Source: Microbacterium endophyticum (GTDB lineage: Bacteria > Actinomycetota > Actinomycetes > Actinomycetales > Microbacteriaceae). From it: 64,000 nt of DNA. This document shows positions 52,557 to 60,875 of the stretch, one piece after another; the stretch's first letter is position 1; every line of letters begins with the position of its first letter. The position numbers and the translations under genes were made by a program. Location of the stretch: contig NZ_CP049255.1 of assembly GCF_011047135.1 (NCBI RefSeq), forward strand, positions 1,178,001 to 1,242,000, in the 5' to 3' direction. The notes beneath the pieces are model-generated. The model was not told where the DNA came from. It saw only the letters and a list, made by a program, of their open reading frames with translations, and did not search any database.

Positions 52557-53713
52557 AGCTCACTTTCGACGCTCGACGCGTCGCCATCATCGGTGGCGTC
52601 GTCGTCGGAATCATCGCGATCGCAGCCCTGCTGATTCTGCTTGCCGGCGCAAGTCCCCTTGACGGGCTCCGCGGCTTGATCGAAGGCGTGTCGAGTTCGC
52701 CCTATCGGTTCGGCGAGCTTCTCGTCGGCACAGTACCGATCGCCATCATCGCCCTCACCCTCATTCCCGCTCTTCGCGCGGGTGTGTTCTCGGTGGGCGC
52801 CGAGGGGCAGGTCACGATCGGTGCCATCACCGCGACGGCAAGCATCTTCGGCCTGCAGAATCTCTTCGGCGATGCCGTTCCGGCGGCGGTCTATCTCGTC
52901 TGCGGCGCGGTCGCTGGCGCCATCGGCGGCGGCGCTTTCGCCCTCCTTCCGGCGTTGCTGGCGGTGCGCTGGAATGTCAATGAGATCCTCTCGACGCTCC
53001 TTCTGAACTACGTCGCCACCGGGATCCTGGGCTGGTCTTTGCGCACGTGGCTTGCGAGCGGTGAGAACACAGCGACTCCTCAAAGCGCGCTCTTGCCTGA
53101 TGCTGCTGCCATTCCGACGCTGATCGAGGGAACCCGCGCGCACTGGGGGCTTGTTCTTGTCGTTGTCGTCGCTGCAGCTCTCATGTGGTGGCAGCGCACG
53201 TCGAGCAGTGCACGCCTCACGGTTTTTGCGAGCCGCCCTAAGCTCGCCCGCCGACTCGGAACAACCCGTTCGCGGACGATCTACACCACCATGCTGATTT
53301 CAGGTCTCGGTGCGGGGCTCGTCGGCTGGATCCAGGTGTCCGGCATCAACGATCGCCTGATGGGCTCGGTTTCGGGTGGCGTCGGCTTCTCCGGAATTGC
53401 TGTCGCCCTGCTTGGTGCTCTGGTGCCGAGCGGCATCGTCATCGCGGCCCTCTTCTTCTCCGCACTCGCGGCCGGCGCATTGGGGATGCAGTCAGCCACC
53501 GGTAGCGTGCCAACCTCGATCGCCGAGGTCATCAAGGGCGTCATTCTGCTCGGCGTCGCCTGCATCGCGGCGGTCCAGAAGAGGCCCGCCGCCATTGTTG
53601 CCCCGACCGCAGAGCCGACGGCCGCCGACGACGACCCACCCGGAGCGGGGTCGGGCACGAGTGCCGCAGTCGAGGATCACATCGGACTGAGTGAAAGCGA
53701 GCCGCGACGATGA
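52553..53713 (+). CDS. Nucleoside ABC transporter permease (YufP type)
   Basis: 386 residues from the ATG at 52553 (MKLTFDARRVAIIGGVVVGI). About ten hydrophobic segments with VGAEGQVTIGAITATASIFG and ALLAVRWNVNEILSTLLLNY, typical of the BPD_transp_2 inner-membrane family that serves BMP receptors. A charged, Ala/Pro-rich C-terminal tail (about 350-386) is unlike the family core. It overlaps both neighbours by 4 nt. Confidence 0.92.
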   Translation: MKLTFDARRVAIIGGVVVGIIAIAALLILLAGASPLDGLRGLIEGVSSSPYRFGELLVGTVPIAIIALTLIPALRAGVFSVGAEGQVTIGAITATASIFGLQNLFGDAVPAAVYLVCGAVAGAIGGGAFALLPALLAVRWNVNEILSTLLLNYVATGILGWSLRTWLASGENTATPQSALLPDAAAIPTLIEGTRAHWGLVLVVVVAAALMWWQRTSSSARLTVFASRPKLARRLGTTRSRTIYTTMLISGLGAGLVGWIQVSGINDRLMGSVSGGVGFSGIAVALLGALVPSGIVIAALFFSALAAGALGMQSATGSVPTSIAEVIKGVILLGVACIAAVQKRPAAIVAPTAEPTAADDDPPGAGSGTSAAVEDHIGLSESEPRR

Positions 53714-54627
53714 GCCTCGAACTCTGGATCTCGATCTTCGCGGGCGCTATCGCGCTCTCGACTCCACTCATCATCGCCGGCGTCGGCGAAGGCTTCGTTG
53801 AACGTGCAGGCCGCATCAACCTCGGCATCGAGGGCATGATGATCCTCGGTGCATTCACCGCTGTTGTGGCCGCGAGCGTTGCGGGCCCGTTCGTCGGGCT
53901 GCTCGCTGGCACGCTCGCCGGCCTCGTTGCCGCCGTGGTCATGAACACAGCCGTCTACCGGCTGCGCGCCAACGAGATCGTGGTGGGCCTCGCCATCACC
54001 ATGCTCGGTCTGGGCCTCAGCGCGTACCTTTTTCAGCTCTGGGTACCCAGCGGCGAAACCAACGTGAGCGTCGACACTATCGGCCGCACGCCCCTCGGGC
54101 CGCTCGCCGACATCCCGATCCTCGGCCCGGTGTTCTTCAACCAGAGCCCGCTGGTATATGCCGCGATTGCTCTACTCATCGCCGCGTGGGCCGTTATGCG
54201 GTTCACGCGCTTTGGACTTCAAATCCGCGCCGTCGGCTCGGACCCCACGTCCGCTGCGCTTCGAGGGGTGCGCACGGCGAAGGTGGGCGCTCGTGCTTTA
54301 CTCATCGGCGGCGCTCTCGCCGGGCTCGCCGGGGCGACGATCACTGTCGGCTCGATCGGCTCCTTCACCCCGGGAATCACAGCGGGGCGTGGTTATGTTG
54401 TTTTGGCGGTCGTCATCATGGGCCGGATGACTCCCCTCGGCATCGCGCTCGGGGCACTGCTGTTCTCGTTCCTGCAGAGCTTTTCGCTGCTTTCGCAGGC
54501 GACGACTGTGCAGCTGCCCAGCGAGGTCTATCAAGCACTTCCCTACGTCGTCACTCTCGTTGTCTTGGTCTTCACGTCGCGCGCCCAGCTACGTCGGACC
54601 ACGGCAAAAGCGCAACTCGCGGCGTAG
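53710..54627 (+). CDS. Nucleoside ABC transporter permease (YufQ type)
   Basis: 305 residues with about eight helices. INLGIEGMMILGAFTAVVAA and RANEIVVGLAITMLGLGLSA are the family landmarks, with FGLQIRAVGSDPTSAALRG as the conserved cytoplasmic loop. It is the second half of the channel and the last of the transporter genes; the acyl-CoA dehydrogenase-like gene begins 23 bp later. Confidence 0.92.
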   Translation: MSLELWISIFAGAIALSTPLIIAGVGEGFVERAGRINLGIEGMMILGAFTAVVAASVAGPFVGLLAGTLAGLVAAVVMNTAVYRLRANEIVVGLAITMLGLGLSAYLFQLWVPSGETNVSVDTIGRTPLGPLADIPILGPVFFNQSPLVYAAIALLIAAWAVMRFTRFGLQIRAVGSDPTSAALRGVRTAKVGARALLIGGALAGLAGATITVGSIGSFTPGITAGRGYVVLAVVIMGRMTPLGIALGALLFSFLQSFSLLSQATTVQLPSEVYQALPYVVTLVVLVFTSRAQLRRTTAKAQLAA

Positions 54628-54650
54628 TCTCACCCGCAAGAAAGGACCCA

Positions 54651-55769
54651 ATGCTCACCCGCCTCTCCCCCGTTCAGGTTCCAGCCCACGAGCAGCACTG
54701 GCTCGACACGGTCGCAAGCCTGGCGAAGACCTTCGCCGAGACCGTCGCCACCGACGATGCCGAAGCACGACTGCCGATAGACCACCTGCGTGCGATCTCG
54801 GCGTCCGGCCTCGACGCTGCGTTCCTTCCCGTCGAGCACGGTGGCGAAGCGCTTTCGTATGCGACCCTCGGACAGGTGGTCCGCACCCTCGCGGCGGCTC
54901 ACCCCGCTGTCGCAACAGTCTGGCTCATGCACATCGGGGCAGCCCACGCGCTCGTGAGCATGTCACCGCCCGACGAAGCGAAGTTCTTCGCTTCGGAGCT
55001 GCGCGCGGGAAAACGCTTCTCGAATGCCCTGTCGGAGCCCGCCGGCGGAAACTTCTTTCTCAATTCGCAGCAGGATGCCGAAGCCGTCGAAAACGGCTGG
55101 GTCTTGGACGGCCGAAAGCTCTTCGTCTCTGGCTCAGAAGCTGCCGACTATCTCTTCCTCAACTCTCGTGTCGATGGCGCCCCAGCGTTCTTCGGTGTGA
55201 CGGTAGACGACACCATCAGCTTTCCGCCGATCGACGAGACCATCGGAATGCGCGCCACGCGTAGCCGGAGCATGACGCTCTCTCGCACTCCTCTGCTCGC
55301 CTCGCGTCTGTGCGCACCGCCCGCCCCTGACTACGCCAACCTCATCACTGTCGGATTTGGCTTCGTCTCGATCGGTATCGCCGAGTCGGCCCTCGATGCG
55401 CTCAAGGACTACGCCGCTTCCCGCCGGTCGCCTCAGGGAACCCTCGCCGAGGCGCAGTGGGTGAAATCAGACGTCGGACCGGTGTGGGCTGAGCTCCGTG
55501 CTGCGCGCCTGATGGCAGAGCAGGTCTCCTGGCTCGCCGACCAGAAGTCACCCGAGGCGATGCCCGCGGCAACTGAGACCAAAATGCTCGCCAACGAAGT
55601 TGCCAAGAAGGCGGCCGCCCTCGCCGTTCGCGTCGGCGGCGGTAGCGGATACCTCGTGCGCTCCCCCATCCAACGCATCTTCCGCGACGCCCAAGCCGGC
55701 GCCCTGATGGCGTATTCAGTCCCGTTCAGCGAAGAGCTGGTCGGCGGCTGGGTACTCGACGCTGACTAA
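54651..55769 (+). CDS. Acyl-CoA dehydrogenase-like flavoprotein in purine operon
   Basis: 372 residues from the ATG at 54651 (GAAAGGA upstream); the frame also runs far upstream through the permease gene, which is a shadow. N-terminal helices, then HPAVATVWLMHIGAAHALVS, the flavin-domain SNALSEPAGGNFFLN, GWVLDGRKLFVSGSEAADYL, and a C-terminal domain with RVGGGSGYLVRSPIQRIFRD and AQAGALMAY. The end resembles ACAD type-2 proteins and group D flavin monooxygenases (DszC/SfnB relatives) more than fatty-acid enzymes. In this operon, oxidation of a heterocycle or an N-alkyl purine is more plausible than beta-oxidation. That reassignment is inference. Confidence 0.82.
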   Translation: MLTRLSPVQVPAHEQHWLDTVASLAKTFAETVATDDAEARLPIDHLRAISASGLDAAFLPVEHGGEALSYATLGQVVRTLAAAHPAVATVWLMHIGAAHALVSMSPPDEAKFFASELRAGKRFSNALSEPAGGNFFLNSQQDAEAVENGWVLDGRKLFVSGSEAADYLFLNSRVDGAPAFFGVTVDDTISFPPIDETIGMRATRSRSMTLSRTPLLASRLCAPPAPDYANLITVGFGFVSIGIAESALDALKDYAASRRSPQGTLAEAQWVKSDVGPVWAELRAARLMAEQVSWLADQKSPEAMPAATETKMLANEVAKKAAALAVRVGGGSGYLVRSPIQRIFRDAQAGALMAYSVPFSEELVGGWVLDAD

Positions 55770-55786
55770 TCCCCTCGGAGACTCCC

Positions 55787-57154
55787 ATGACTTCTCAGTT
55801 ACTCACCGCCGACATCGTCGTGACGATGAACGCAACCCGCGACGTGCTAGTCGATGCCGGGATCGTCATCGAGGGCGACACGATCGTGGCGGTGGGGGCG
55901 GCATCCGACCTCGCTTTCGCGTACCCCGATGCTGACCGCACCCACCTCGCCGACCGCGTGCTCATGCCAGGGCTCGTGAACGCCCACCACCACTCCGGCA
56001 TGCTTCGCGGCACCGCCGAGCACCTTCCGGTGTGGGAATGGCTGCGCCTGCACATCGACCCTATGCACCGTGTGCTCGAGCCCGAAGATGCGGAGGCCGC
56101 TGCATGGCTCTGCTACGCCGAGGGGCTGCTTTCCGGCACGACGACGGTTGTCGACATGTGGCGCTACATGGATGGTGCTGCTCGCGCGGCGAGCGCGCTC
56201 GGCAATCGTCTCGTGACCGTCAACTACGTGGGCGAGCACCCCGACTACAACTACTTCGACACGCTCGACGACAACGAGAAGATGCTGCAGGAGTGGACGG
56301 GAGCCGCAGGCGGGCGCATCATGCCCTGGGTGGGGCTGGAGCATCCGTTCTATGCGGATGCCGCCGGTCAGCGCCGGGCAATCGCTCTCGCCAAGGAGTA
56401 CAACACCGGGCTCTACACCCACTGCAGCGAGTCGGAGCTCGATGTGGAGTTGTTCGATCAGCGCACCGGCAAGCGCCCCATGTTCGCACTCGACGACATC
56501 GGATTCTTCGATGTGCCGCGCACGATGATCGCCCACGCGGTGTGGCTCGATGCGCCCGAGATTGCTCTCATGGCCCAGCGCGGTGTGAGCGTCTCGCACA
56601 ACCCCGTGAGCAACATGAAGCTTGCCAGCGGCTTTGCCCCCGTCGCCGAGCTTTTGGCCGCCGGTGTCGCTGTCGGAATCGGCACCGACGGCGAAAAAGA
56701 GAACAACAACCTCGACATGTTCGAAGAGATGAAAGTCGCGTCTCTCATGGGAAAGCTCCGCAAGATGGATGCCGCGGCCATGGATTCCTGGCAGGTGCTC
56801 GAAATGGCCACCACCGGTGGCGCACGCGCCATTGGCGAAGGTGACCGGCTTGGGTCTCTCGAAGTCGGGAAGCAAGCCGACATCGTCGCCGTTCGCACCG
56901 ACACACCTCGTATGACACCACTGCTGCCCGAGGGGCCGTACGCCAACATCCACCACAACCTCGTGCACGCAGTCCGCGGCGGAGACGTGACCCACACGAT
57001 CGTTGCCGGTCGCACTGTTGTCGCCGACGGTGAGCTCGTGACAGCTGACATGCCGGATCTGATCGCGCGGGTGCGTGAGCGTGTGCCGGGTTTGTTTGCC
57101 CGACGGACGGCATACCTCGAGAGCGCCGGTGAACTCGGCGGTTTGATGGGGTGA
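55787..57154 (+). CDS. TRZ/ATZ-family amidohydrolase (heterocycle deaminase)
   Basis: 455 residues. MPGLVNAHHHSGMLRGTAEH holds the first metal pair, LYTHCSESELD and MIAHAVWLD the other His ligands, and GIGTDGEKENNNLDMFEEMK the catalytic Asp. QVLEMATTGGARAIGEGDRL and a C-terminal beta-sandwich (HTIVAGRTVVADGELV) complete the fold. The family contains 8-oxoguanine, guanine, S-adenosylhomocysteine and s-triazine deaminases. As last gene of the purine operon it likely deaminates a modified purine or its oxidation product from the flavoprotein just upstream. Confidence 0.87.
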   Translation: MTSQLLTADIVVTMNATRDVLVDAGIVIEGDTIVAVGAASDLAFAYPDADRTHLADRVLMPGLVNAHHHSGMLRGTAEHLPVWEWLRLHIDPMHRVLEPEDAEAAAWLCYAEGLLSGTTTVVDMWRYMDGAARAASALGNRLVTVNYVGEHPDYNYFDTLDDNEKMLQEWTGAAGGRIMPWVGLEHPFYADAAGQRRAIALAKEYNTGLYTHCSESELDVELFDQRTGKRPMFALDDIGFFDVPRTMIAHAVWLDAPEIALMAQRGVSVSHNPVSNMKLASGFAPVAELLAAGVAVGIGTDGEKENNNLDMFEEMKVASLMGKLRKMDAAAMDSWQVLEMATTGGARAIGEGDRLGSLEVGKQADIVAVRTDTPRMTPLLPEGPYANIHHNLVHAVRGGDVTHTIVAGRTVVADGELVTADMPDLIARVRERVPGLFARRTAYLESAGELGGLMG

Positions 57155-57178
57155 TAGCGGCTGTTGATAGCGGCTGTT
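57153..57178. repeat. 13-bp tandem duplication at the end of the purine operon
   Basis: GATAGCGGCTGTT occurs twice in immediate succession (57153-57165 and 57166-57178), beginning within the stop codon of the amidohydrolase gene. A small local duplication in the 53-bp gap before radA; no function is seen. Confidence 0.8.
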
Positions 57179-57207
57179 ATGTCGGTGGTGGCGCGTAGCC
57201 TTGAGGG

Positions 57208-58590
57208 ATGGCCACACGTAAGAGCACCGTCGCGCCCTACCGGTGTACCGAATGCGGGTGGACCACGTCCAAATGGGCCGGACGCTGCGGCGAGTGCCAG
57301 CAGTGGGGCACCGTCGTCGAGGTATCTCAGCAGTCAGGCATCGTTCGCGGCGTGACCGCCGTCGCGCCGGGTGCAAGCCGGGCCGCGCGCCCCATCACCG
57401 AGCTCGACTCACAGGACACTCCTCGCCGAACGACCGGTGTGGCTGAGTTTGATCGCGTGCTCGGTGGCGGCATCGTTCCGGGCGCCGCAATACTTCTTTC
57501 CGGTGAACCCGGCGTCGGCAAATCAACGCTTCTGCTTGATGTGGCCGCCAAGAGCGCTCGCTCTGGCCGCCGGGTCCTCTACGCCAGCGGTGAAGAGTCG
57601 ACGTCTCAGGTGCGTCTGCGCGCTGAACGCACCGGAGGGCTCCACGACGAGCTGTACCTCGCGAGCGAAACCGACCTCGCCACGATCCTCGGCCACATCG
57701 ACGAAGTCTCCCCCGAGCTCGTCATCGTCGACTCTGTCCAGACGGTTTCGTCGGCGCTGTCTGATGGGGCAGCGGGTCATCCGTCGCAGGTGCGGGAGGT
57801 GGCATCCGCTCTCATTCGGGTGGCGAAAGACCGGGGCATTCCTATCGTGCTGGTGGGCCATGTCACGAAAGACGGCTCGATCGCCGGGCCCCGCGTGCTC
57901 GAGCACCTCGTCGATGTCGTCTGTCACTTCGAGGGTGACCGCCACACGTCGCTGCGATTCGTGCGTGCGCAGAAAAACCGCTTCGGGCCAACCGATGAGG
58001 TCGGCTGCTTCGAAATGAGTGGCGCTGGGATCGTTGAAGTCCCCGACCCCAGCGGGCTCTTCATCAGCCGAGGCGAACCCGTCGCCGGAACCTGCGTCGC
58101 CGTCGCAATGGAGGGCCGCCGCGCGCTTCCCGTCGAGGTGCAGGCGCTCACTGTGCACACCACAGCGCCCAACCCCCGGCGCGTGGTGAACGGGGTCGAC
58201 TCCTCGCGCGTCGCGATGATCTTGGCCGTACTCGAACGCCGCGGCGGCATCAAACTTTCCGACCAAGACGTCTACGTTTCCACGGTCGGCGGAGTGCGCC
58301 TCACCGAGCCCGCCGCCGACCTCGCCATTGCGATCGCGATCGCAGGGGCACTCCGCGAGCGCGCCGTGCGGCACGACGTTGCCGCCATCGGCGAGCTCAG
58401 CTTGGCGGGCGAAGTGCGCCCGGTGTCGCAAGCATCGCAGCGGCGTGCTGAGGCGGAACGGTTAGGGTTCCGAACTGTTGTGGATGAGGCATCCGTCAAC
58501 CTGCAGGGTGCTCTGCAGGCCATCGCTGCTCGCGGTATGCCCGCGCCGAAGTCGGCCGCCCGCGACCGCGTCGATGTTCCGGAGTTCTAA
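57208..58590 (+). CDS. radA: DNA repair protein RadA (Sms)
   Basis: 460 residues, standard length. N-terminal zinc finger with Cys13, Cys16, Cys27 and Cys30 (YRCTECGWTTSKWAGRCGEC). Walker A GEPGVGKST starts near residue 99, Walker B-like ELVIVDSVQTV follows, and the RadA-specific KNRFGPTDEVG motif is at about 256. The C-terminal Lon-protease-like domain begins at about 285. RadA is a hexameric helicase that moves branches during homologous recombination. Its stop overlaps the convergent small gene by 4 nt. Confidence 0.96.
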   Translation: MATRKSTVAPYRCTECGWTTSKWAGRCGECQQWGTVVEVSQQSGIVRGVTAVAPGASRAARPITELDSQDTPRRTTGVAEFDRVLGGGIVPGAAILLSGEPGVGKSTLLLDVAAKSARSGRRVLYASGEESTSQVRLRAERTGGLHDELYLASETDLATILGHIDEVSPELVIVDSVQTVSSALSDGAAGHPSQVREVASALIRVAKDRGIPIVLVGHVTKDGSIAGPRVLEHLVDVVCHFEGDRHTSLRFVRAQKNRFGPTDEVGCFEMSGAGIVEVPDPSGLFISRGEPVAGTCVAVAMEGRRALPVEVQALTVHTTAPNPRRVVNGVDSSRVAMILAVLERRGGIKLSDQDVYVSTVGGVRLTEPAADLAIAIAIAGALRERAVRHDVAAIGELSLAGEVRPVSQASQRRAEAERLGFRTVVDEASVNLQGALQAIAARGMPAPKSAARDRVDVPEF

Positions 58591-58997
58591 GCGCCGAGCG
58601 CTTCGATCAGGTCGGCCGGCGTCGCTTGCATCGCGTGGGGGCCGGCGATGTCGAAGAACACCGTCGTGATCTGCTCGCCATGCGTCGCGAGAAATGCGAG
58701 AAGCCATTCGGGTGACTGCAGCGCGACCGCCGGCGGAAGAGTTTCGGGCTTGTGTGTCGCGTCACTGAAGAGCAGTAGTGCAATATCGCCGGAGTTTGGG
58801 TCGCGATACGTCCAAACTTCGCCCGCGTCACGCGGGTCGTCGCGTGATCCCTGGCGTAGCAGCGGAACTACTGTCGGGCCGTGCCGCAGTGCAAACGCCA
58901 CGGCGGCCATGTCTTGCGTCTGCAACGCGTCACTCAACGCGGTGTTGCGAAACTCTTGCGACGCAGCCTTGTTCTTTCGCTTCTTTCCCGAGGCCAT
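58587..58997 (-). CDS. Small SseB-like protein next to radA
   Basis: 136 residues with a basic N-terminus (MASGKKRKNKAASQEFRNTA). DALQTQDMAAVAFALRHGPTVVPLLRQG and DIALLLFSDATHKPETLPPAVAL then SPEWLLAFLATHGEQITTVF resemble the SseB N-terminal domain found alone in many actinobacteria. Cytoplasmic; function unknown. Convergent with radA (4-nt overlap). Relatives next to radA are sometimes labelled dehydrogenase without support. Confidence 0.65.
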   Translation of the reverse strand: MASGKKRKNKAASQEFRNTALSDALQTQDMAAVAFALRHGPTVVPLLRQGSRDDPRDAGEVWTYRDPNSGDIALLLFSDATHKPETLPPAVALQSPEWLLAFLATHGEQITTVFFDIAGPHAMQATPADLIEALGA

Positions 58998-59056
58998 CCC
59001 TCCACCCTACTGAGCCTCGCCCCACCCCGGCCCGCCGCGTGCCATGTTCCGGCCCG

Positions 59057-59098
59057 CCTCGCGCCCTGCCCGACCCACCTCGCGCCCTGCCCGACCCA
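59057..59098. repeat. 21-bp tandem repeat, two copies
   Basis: Two exact, adjacent copies of a 21-bp unit that starts CCTCGCGCCCTG and ends CCGACCCA (59057-59077 and 59078-59098), with the start of a third copy. It is the kind of site that varies in copy number between strains. Confidence 0.85.
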
Positions 59099-59261
59099 CC
59101 TCCGGCACCCCGTCTCCCTCCCGCCCTGCACGAACGCAGGCAAAATCTCCGCCACGGACCAGTGCAGAGCCAAAAAGTGACCGCACAGCCTGAGTTCGTG
59201 CAGGGGTAGAGGTGGCAAGCGGAGAGGGATCGGGCAGCCCATGGGCATGGCGTGCAGCGAA

Positions 59262-59289
59262 TTGGGGCCGCGCGAAAGTTCGCGATACT
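59262..59289 (+). promoter_or_regulatory. Candidate leaderless promoter of lipoprotein gene
   Basis: TTGGGG (59262-59267) and GATACT (59284-59289) are separated by 16 bp, and the -10-like box ends 8 nt before the ATG at 59298. There is no Shine-Dalgarno sequence. This spacing suits a leaderless transcript, common in actinobacteria; unverified. Confidence 0.4.
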
Positions 59290-59297
59290 GTTTCGGC

Positions 59298-59876
59298 ATG
59301 CGCCACTTACCCGCTCAAATCCTCGCAATCGGATTCGTCGCCACGCTGGTTGCCGGCTGCACCCCATCCATCGAAGAGCCCGAGCCATCTGCAGCGCAGA
59401 CCACCGCCGCCGCTATCTCGTCGACGCCAACACCGGCAGACACCGCGACACCCACGAGTGAGCCGTCGGCGAGTTCTCCCGCGACTGTGCTCAGCTGCGA
59501 CACACTCCTCACGCCAGAGGCGGACGCCGACCTCCGGGCTCAAGGACTGGTTCCGTCTCAAAAAGACGGATTCCATCTCTTCTACGATGGATTCACGCTT
59601 CCCGCAGTCGAATGCCCCTGGGGGCCGCCGGATGGCCATGATGAGTATGTGGTGGCGTACTACGGCTGGGCCGAGCTTTCCGCGGGGCAAAAGCAAGAAA
59701 TTATCGACCTTGCCCGCGACTACGGCTACACGACCCGGGACGTCGAGGGTGGAACCGAGCTCGTACCGGATCCCAACGACGGACCGCCAGCGACCACGGT
59801 CTATGTCGTGACCGAGGATTGGTTTGCCATTGCACCGTCGGTCGACGAAGTGAGCAACATAGCTTGGGCTTCTTAA
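59298..59876 (+). CDS. Small lipoprotein of unknown function
   Basis: 192 residues from the ATG at 59298 (MRHLPAQILAIGFVATLVAG). The lipobox is LVAGC, with the lipid-bearing Cys21. A Ser/Thr/Pro/Ala-rich linker (about 22-70) leads to a small domain starting CDTLLTPEADADLRAQGLVP, with a second Cys in AVECPWGPPDG and a WAELSAGQKQEIIDLARDYG helix. No enzyme motif is visible. It resembles the uncharacterised two-Cys lipoproteins of Microbacteriaceae. It stands alone between minus-strand genes. Confidence 0.82.
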   Translation: MRHLPAQILAIGFVATLVAGCTPSIEEPEPSAAQTTAAAISSTPTPADTATPTSEPSASSPATVLSCDTLLTPEADADLRAQGLVPSQKDGFHLFYDGFTLPAVECPWGPPDGHDEYVVAYYGWAELSAGQKQEIIDLARDYGYTTRDVEGGTELVPDPNDGPPATTVYVVTEDWFAIAPSVDEVSNIAWAS

Positions 59877-59899
59877 CTTCACGAAGCGACGACGAGGCT

Positions 59900-60049
59900 T
59901 CAGCTGTCTTGCGTGAAGCGCTCCAGCGCCTTGGCGATGTTCTCGACGGCTTTCGCCAACTCACGAAACTCGTCATCTTTCGCGAGGTATTTCGCTTGGC
60001 GCGCGTGCGCCACGGCTTCGTGCGCCGCCTCCATTGCAGTTTCGTTCAT
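59900..60049 (-). CDS. 49-residue charged helical protein
   Basis: From the ATG at 60049 the reverse strand encodes 49 residues: MNETAMEAAHEAVAHARQAK, then YLAKDDEFRELAKAVENIAK and ALERFTQDS, with stop at 59900. GGGGGC lies about 5 nt upstream of the start. The sequence is one long amphipathic helix rich in Ala, Glu and Lys, without Cys or membrane segments. Codon choice looks like that of the neighbours, and the ribosome site supports translation. The family is unknown to me. Confidence 0.65.
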   Translation of the reverse strand: MNETAMEAAHEAVAHARQAKYLAKDDEFRELAKAVENIAKALERFTQDS

Positions 60050-60130
60050 GACTGCCCCCAGTTCGCTTCATCGCGTGGGGAAAGACTAGCGAGCGGGATG
60101 CCTCACGTCGATGCCCCGGACGAAACGATG

Positions 60131-60826
60131 TCAGTTCAGAAAGAACTGGGTCGTGCCATTCGCTGAGATGCCGCCAATCTCCACGGCCAAATGATACGAC
60201 GCTCCATTCCCGGGAGCTTGTGCGCGATCGGCGCTGTCGCAGGTATCGACGGACGAGCGTGTCCGGTCCCAGCTGAGCGCTTCAGCACTCGAAACGGTTT
60301 GCCCAGCGGCAAGCGTCACGATCATGTCGCTCGGCTCTGCCTGGCAATCGGTTGAACGCCACCACGTATCGGAGCCGCTCGTCACAGTGAAGGACTGCGC
60401 GCTCGTTCCGACGTTGATCGTGCAGTCGGCATCGCTCGTATTGGTGAGGGTGATCGAAAACTCGGGGTTCTCACCGGATGCATAAGACTCTTTACTGGTC
60501 GCGCCCTCTACAGTGACGTCTCCTGCGTTGCAGGCGGGCGCTCCATCAGCGGCGGCAGCATCGTCGGGGGCTGCCGATTCCTCAGCCGCGGCAGGCGTTT
60601 CCGCGTCCGCGGGTGCAGAAGCCGCAGCGTCAGCACTCGCCGATGCCGAAGGGCTCGGGCTCACAACGGGCGTCTCAGTGGCGTTGCTCCGCCAGGGTTG
60701 TGCAACGACCGCCCAGATGCCGGCAACGATCGCTGCGACGACAATCAGCGCCAAGAGAAGTGCCACTAGCCGGCGCCGCCGGTACACAGCGGGCGACGGA
60801 CGCCGCCGCGGGGTCGGGCTACTCAT
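60131..60826 (-). CDS. Membrane-anchored secreted protein with Ala/Ser-rich linker
   Basis: 231 residues. A basic cytoplasmic start (RRRPSPAVYRRRR) and one helix (about 21-43, LVALLLALIVVAAIVAGIW) anchor the protein. A low-complexity linker (about 50-95) rich in Ala, Ser, Pro and Glu leads to a compact beta domain (about 96-231) with CNAGDVTVEGATSKESYASG, DADCTINVGTSAQSFTV and STDCQAEPSDMIVTL. Four cysteines probably form disulfides. The domain resembles DUF4232-type or immunoglobulin-like extracytoplasmic modules. It is found beside argA and clpC in related genomes; function unknown. Confidence 0.8.
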   Translation of the reverse strand: MSSPTPRRRPSPAVYRRRRLVALLLALIVVAAIVAGIWAVVAQPWRSNATETPVVSPSPSASASADAAASAPADAETPAAAEESAAPDDAAAADGAPACNAGDVTVEGATSKESYASGENPEFSITLTNTSDADCTINVGTSAQSFTVTSGSDTWWRSTDCQAEPSDMIVTLAAGQTVSSAEALSWDRTRSSVDTCDSADRAQAPGNGASYHLAVEIGGISANGTTQFFLN

Positions 60827-60875
60827 GCTGAAAGGTTAAGCGCTGACTGTGCAACGGCATGCGCGGCGCGCGGCG

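Larger units (their letters stand above)
58998..59297. other. 300-bp GC-rich spacer with tandem repeat
   Basis: No supported gene. Frames on the minus strand here encode only Gly/Arg-rich text produced by GC-rich repeats (GRAGREVGRAGREAGR) and are rejected. It contains the 21-bp tandem repeat at 59057-59098 and the promoter of the lipoprotein gene at 59298. A hairpin end for the minus-strand gene is not obvious. Confidence 0.55.

Noticed and set aside
55847..57376. 509-codon minus-strand frame opposite the amidohydrolase gene
   Set aside because: Antisense shadow; the plus strand has the amidohydrolase metal motifs and operon spacing.
58930..59388. Minus-strand frames of about 100-150 codons between the SseB-like and lipoprotein genes
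   Set aside because: Gly/Arg low-complexity text arising from the GC-rich tandem repeat; no ribosome site or family match.
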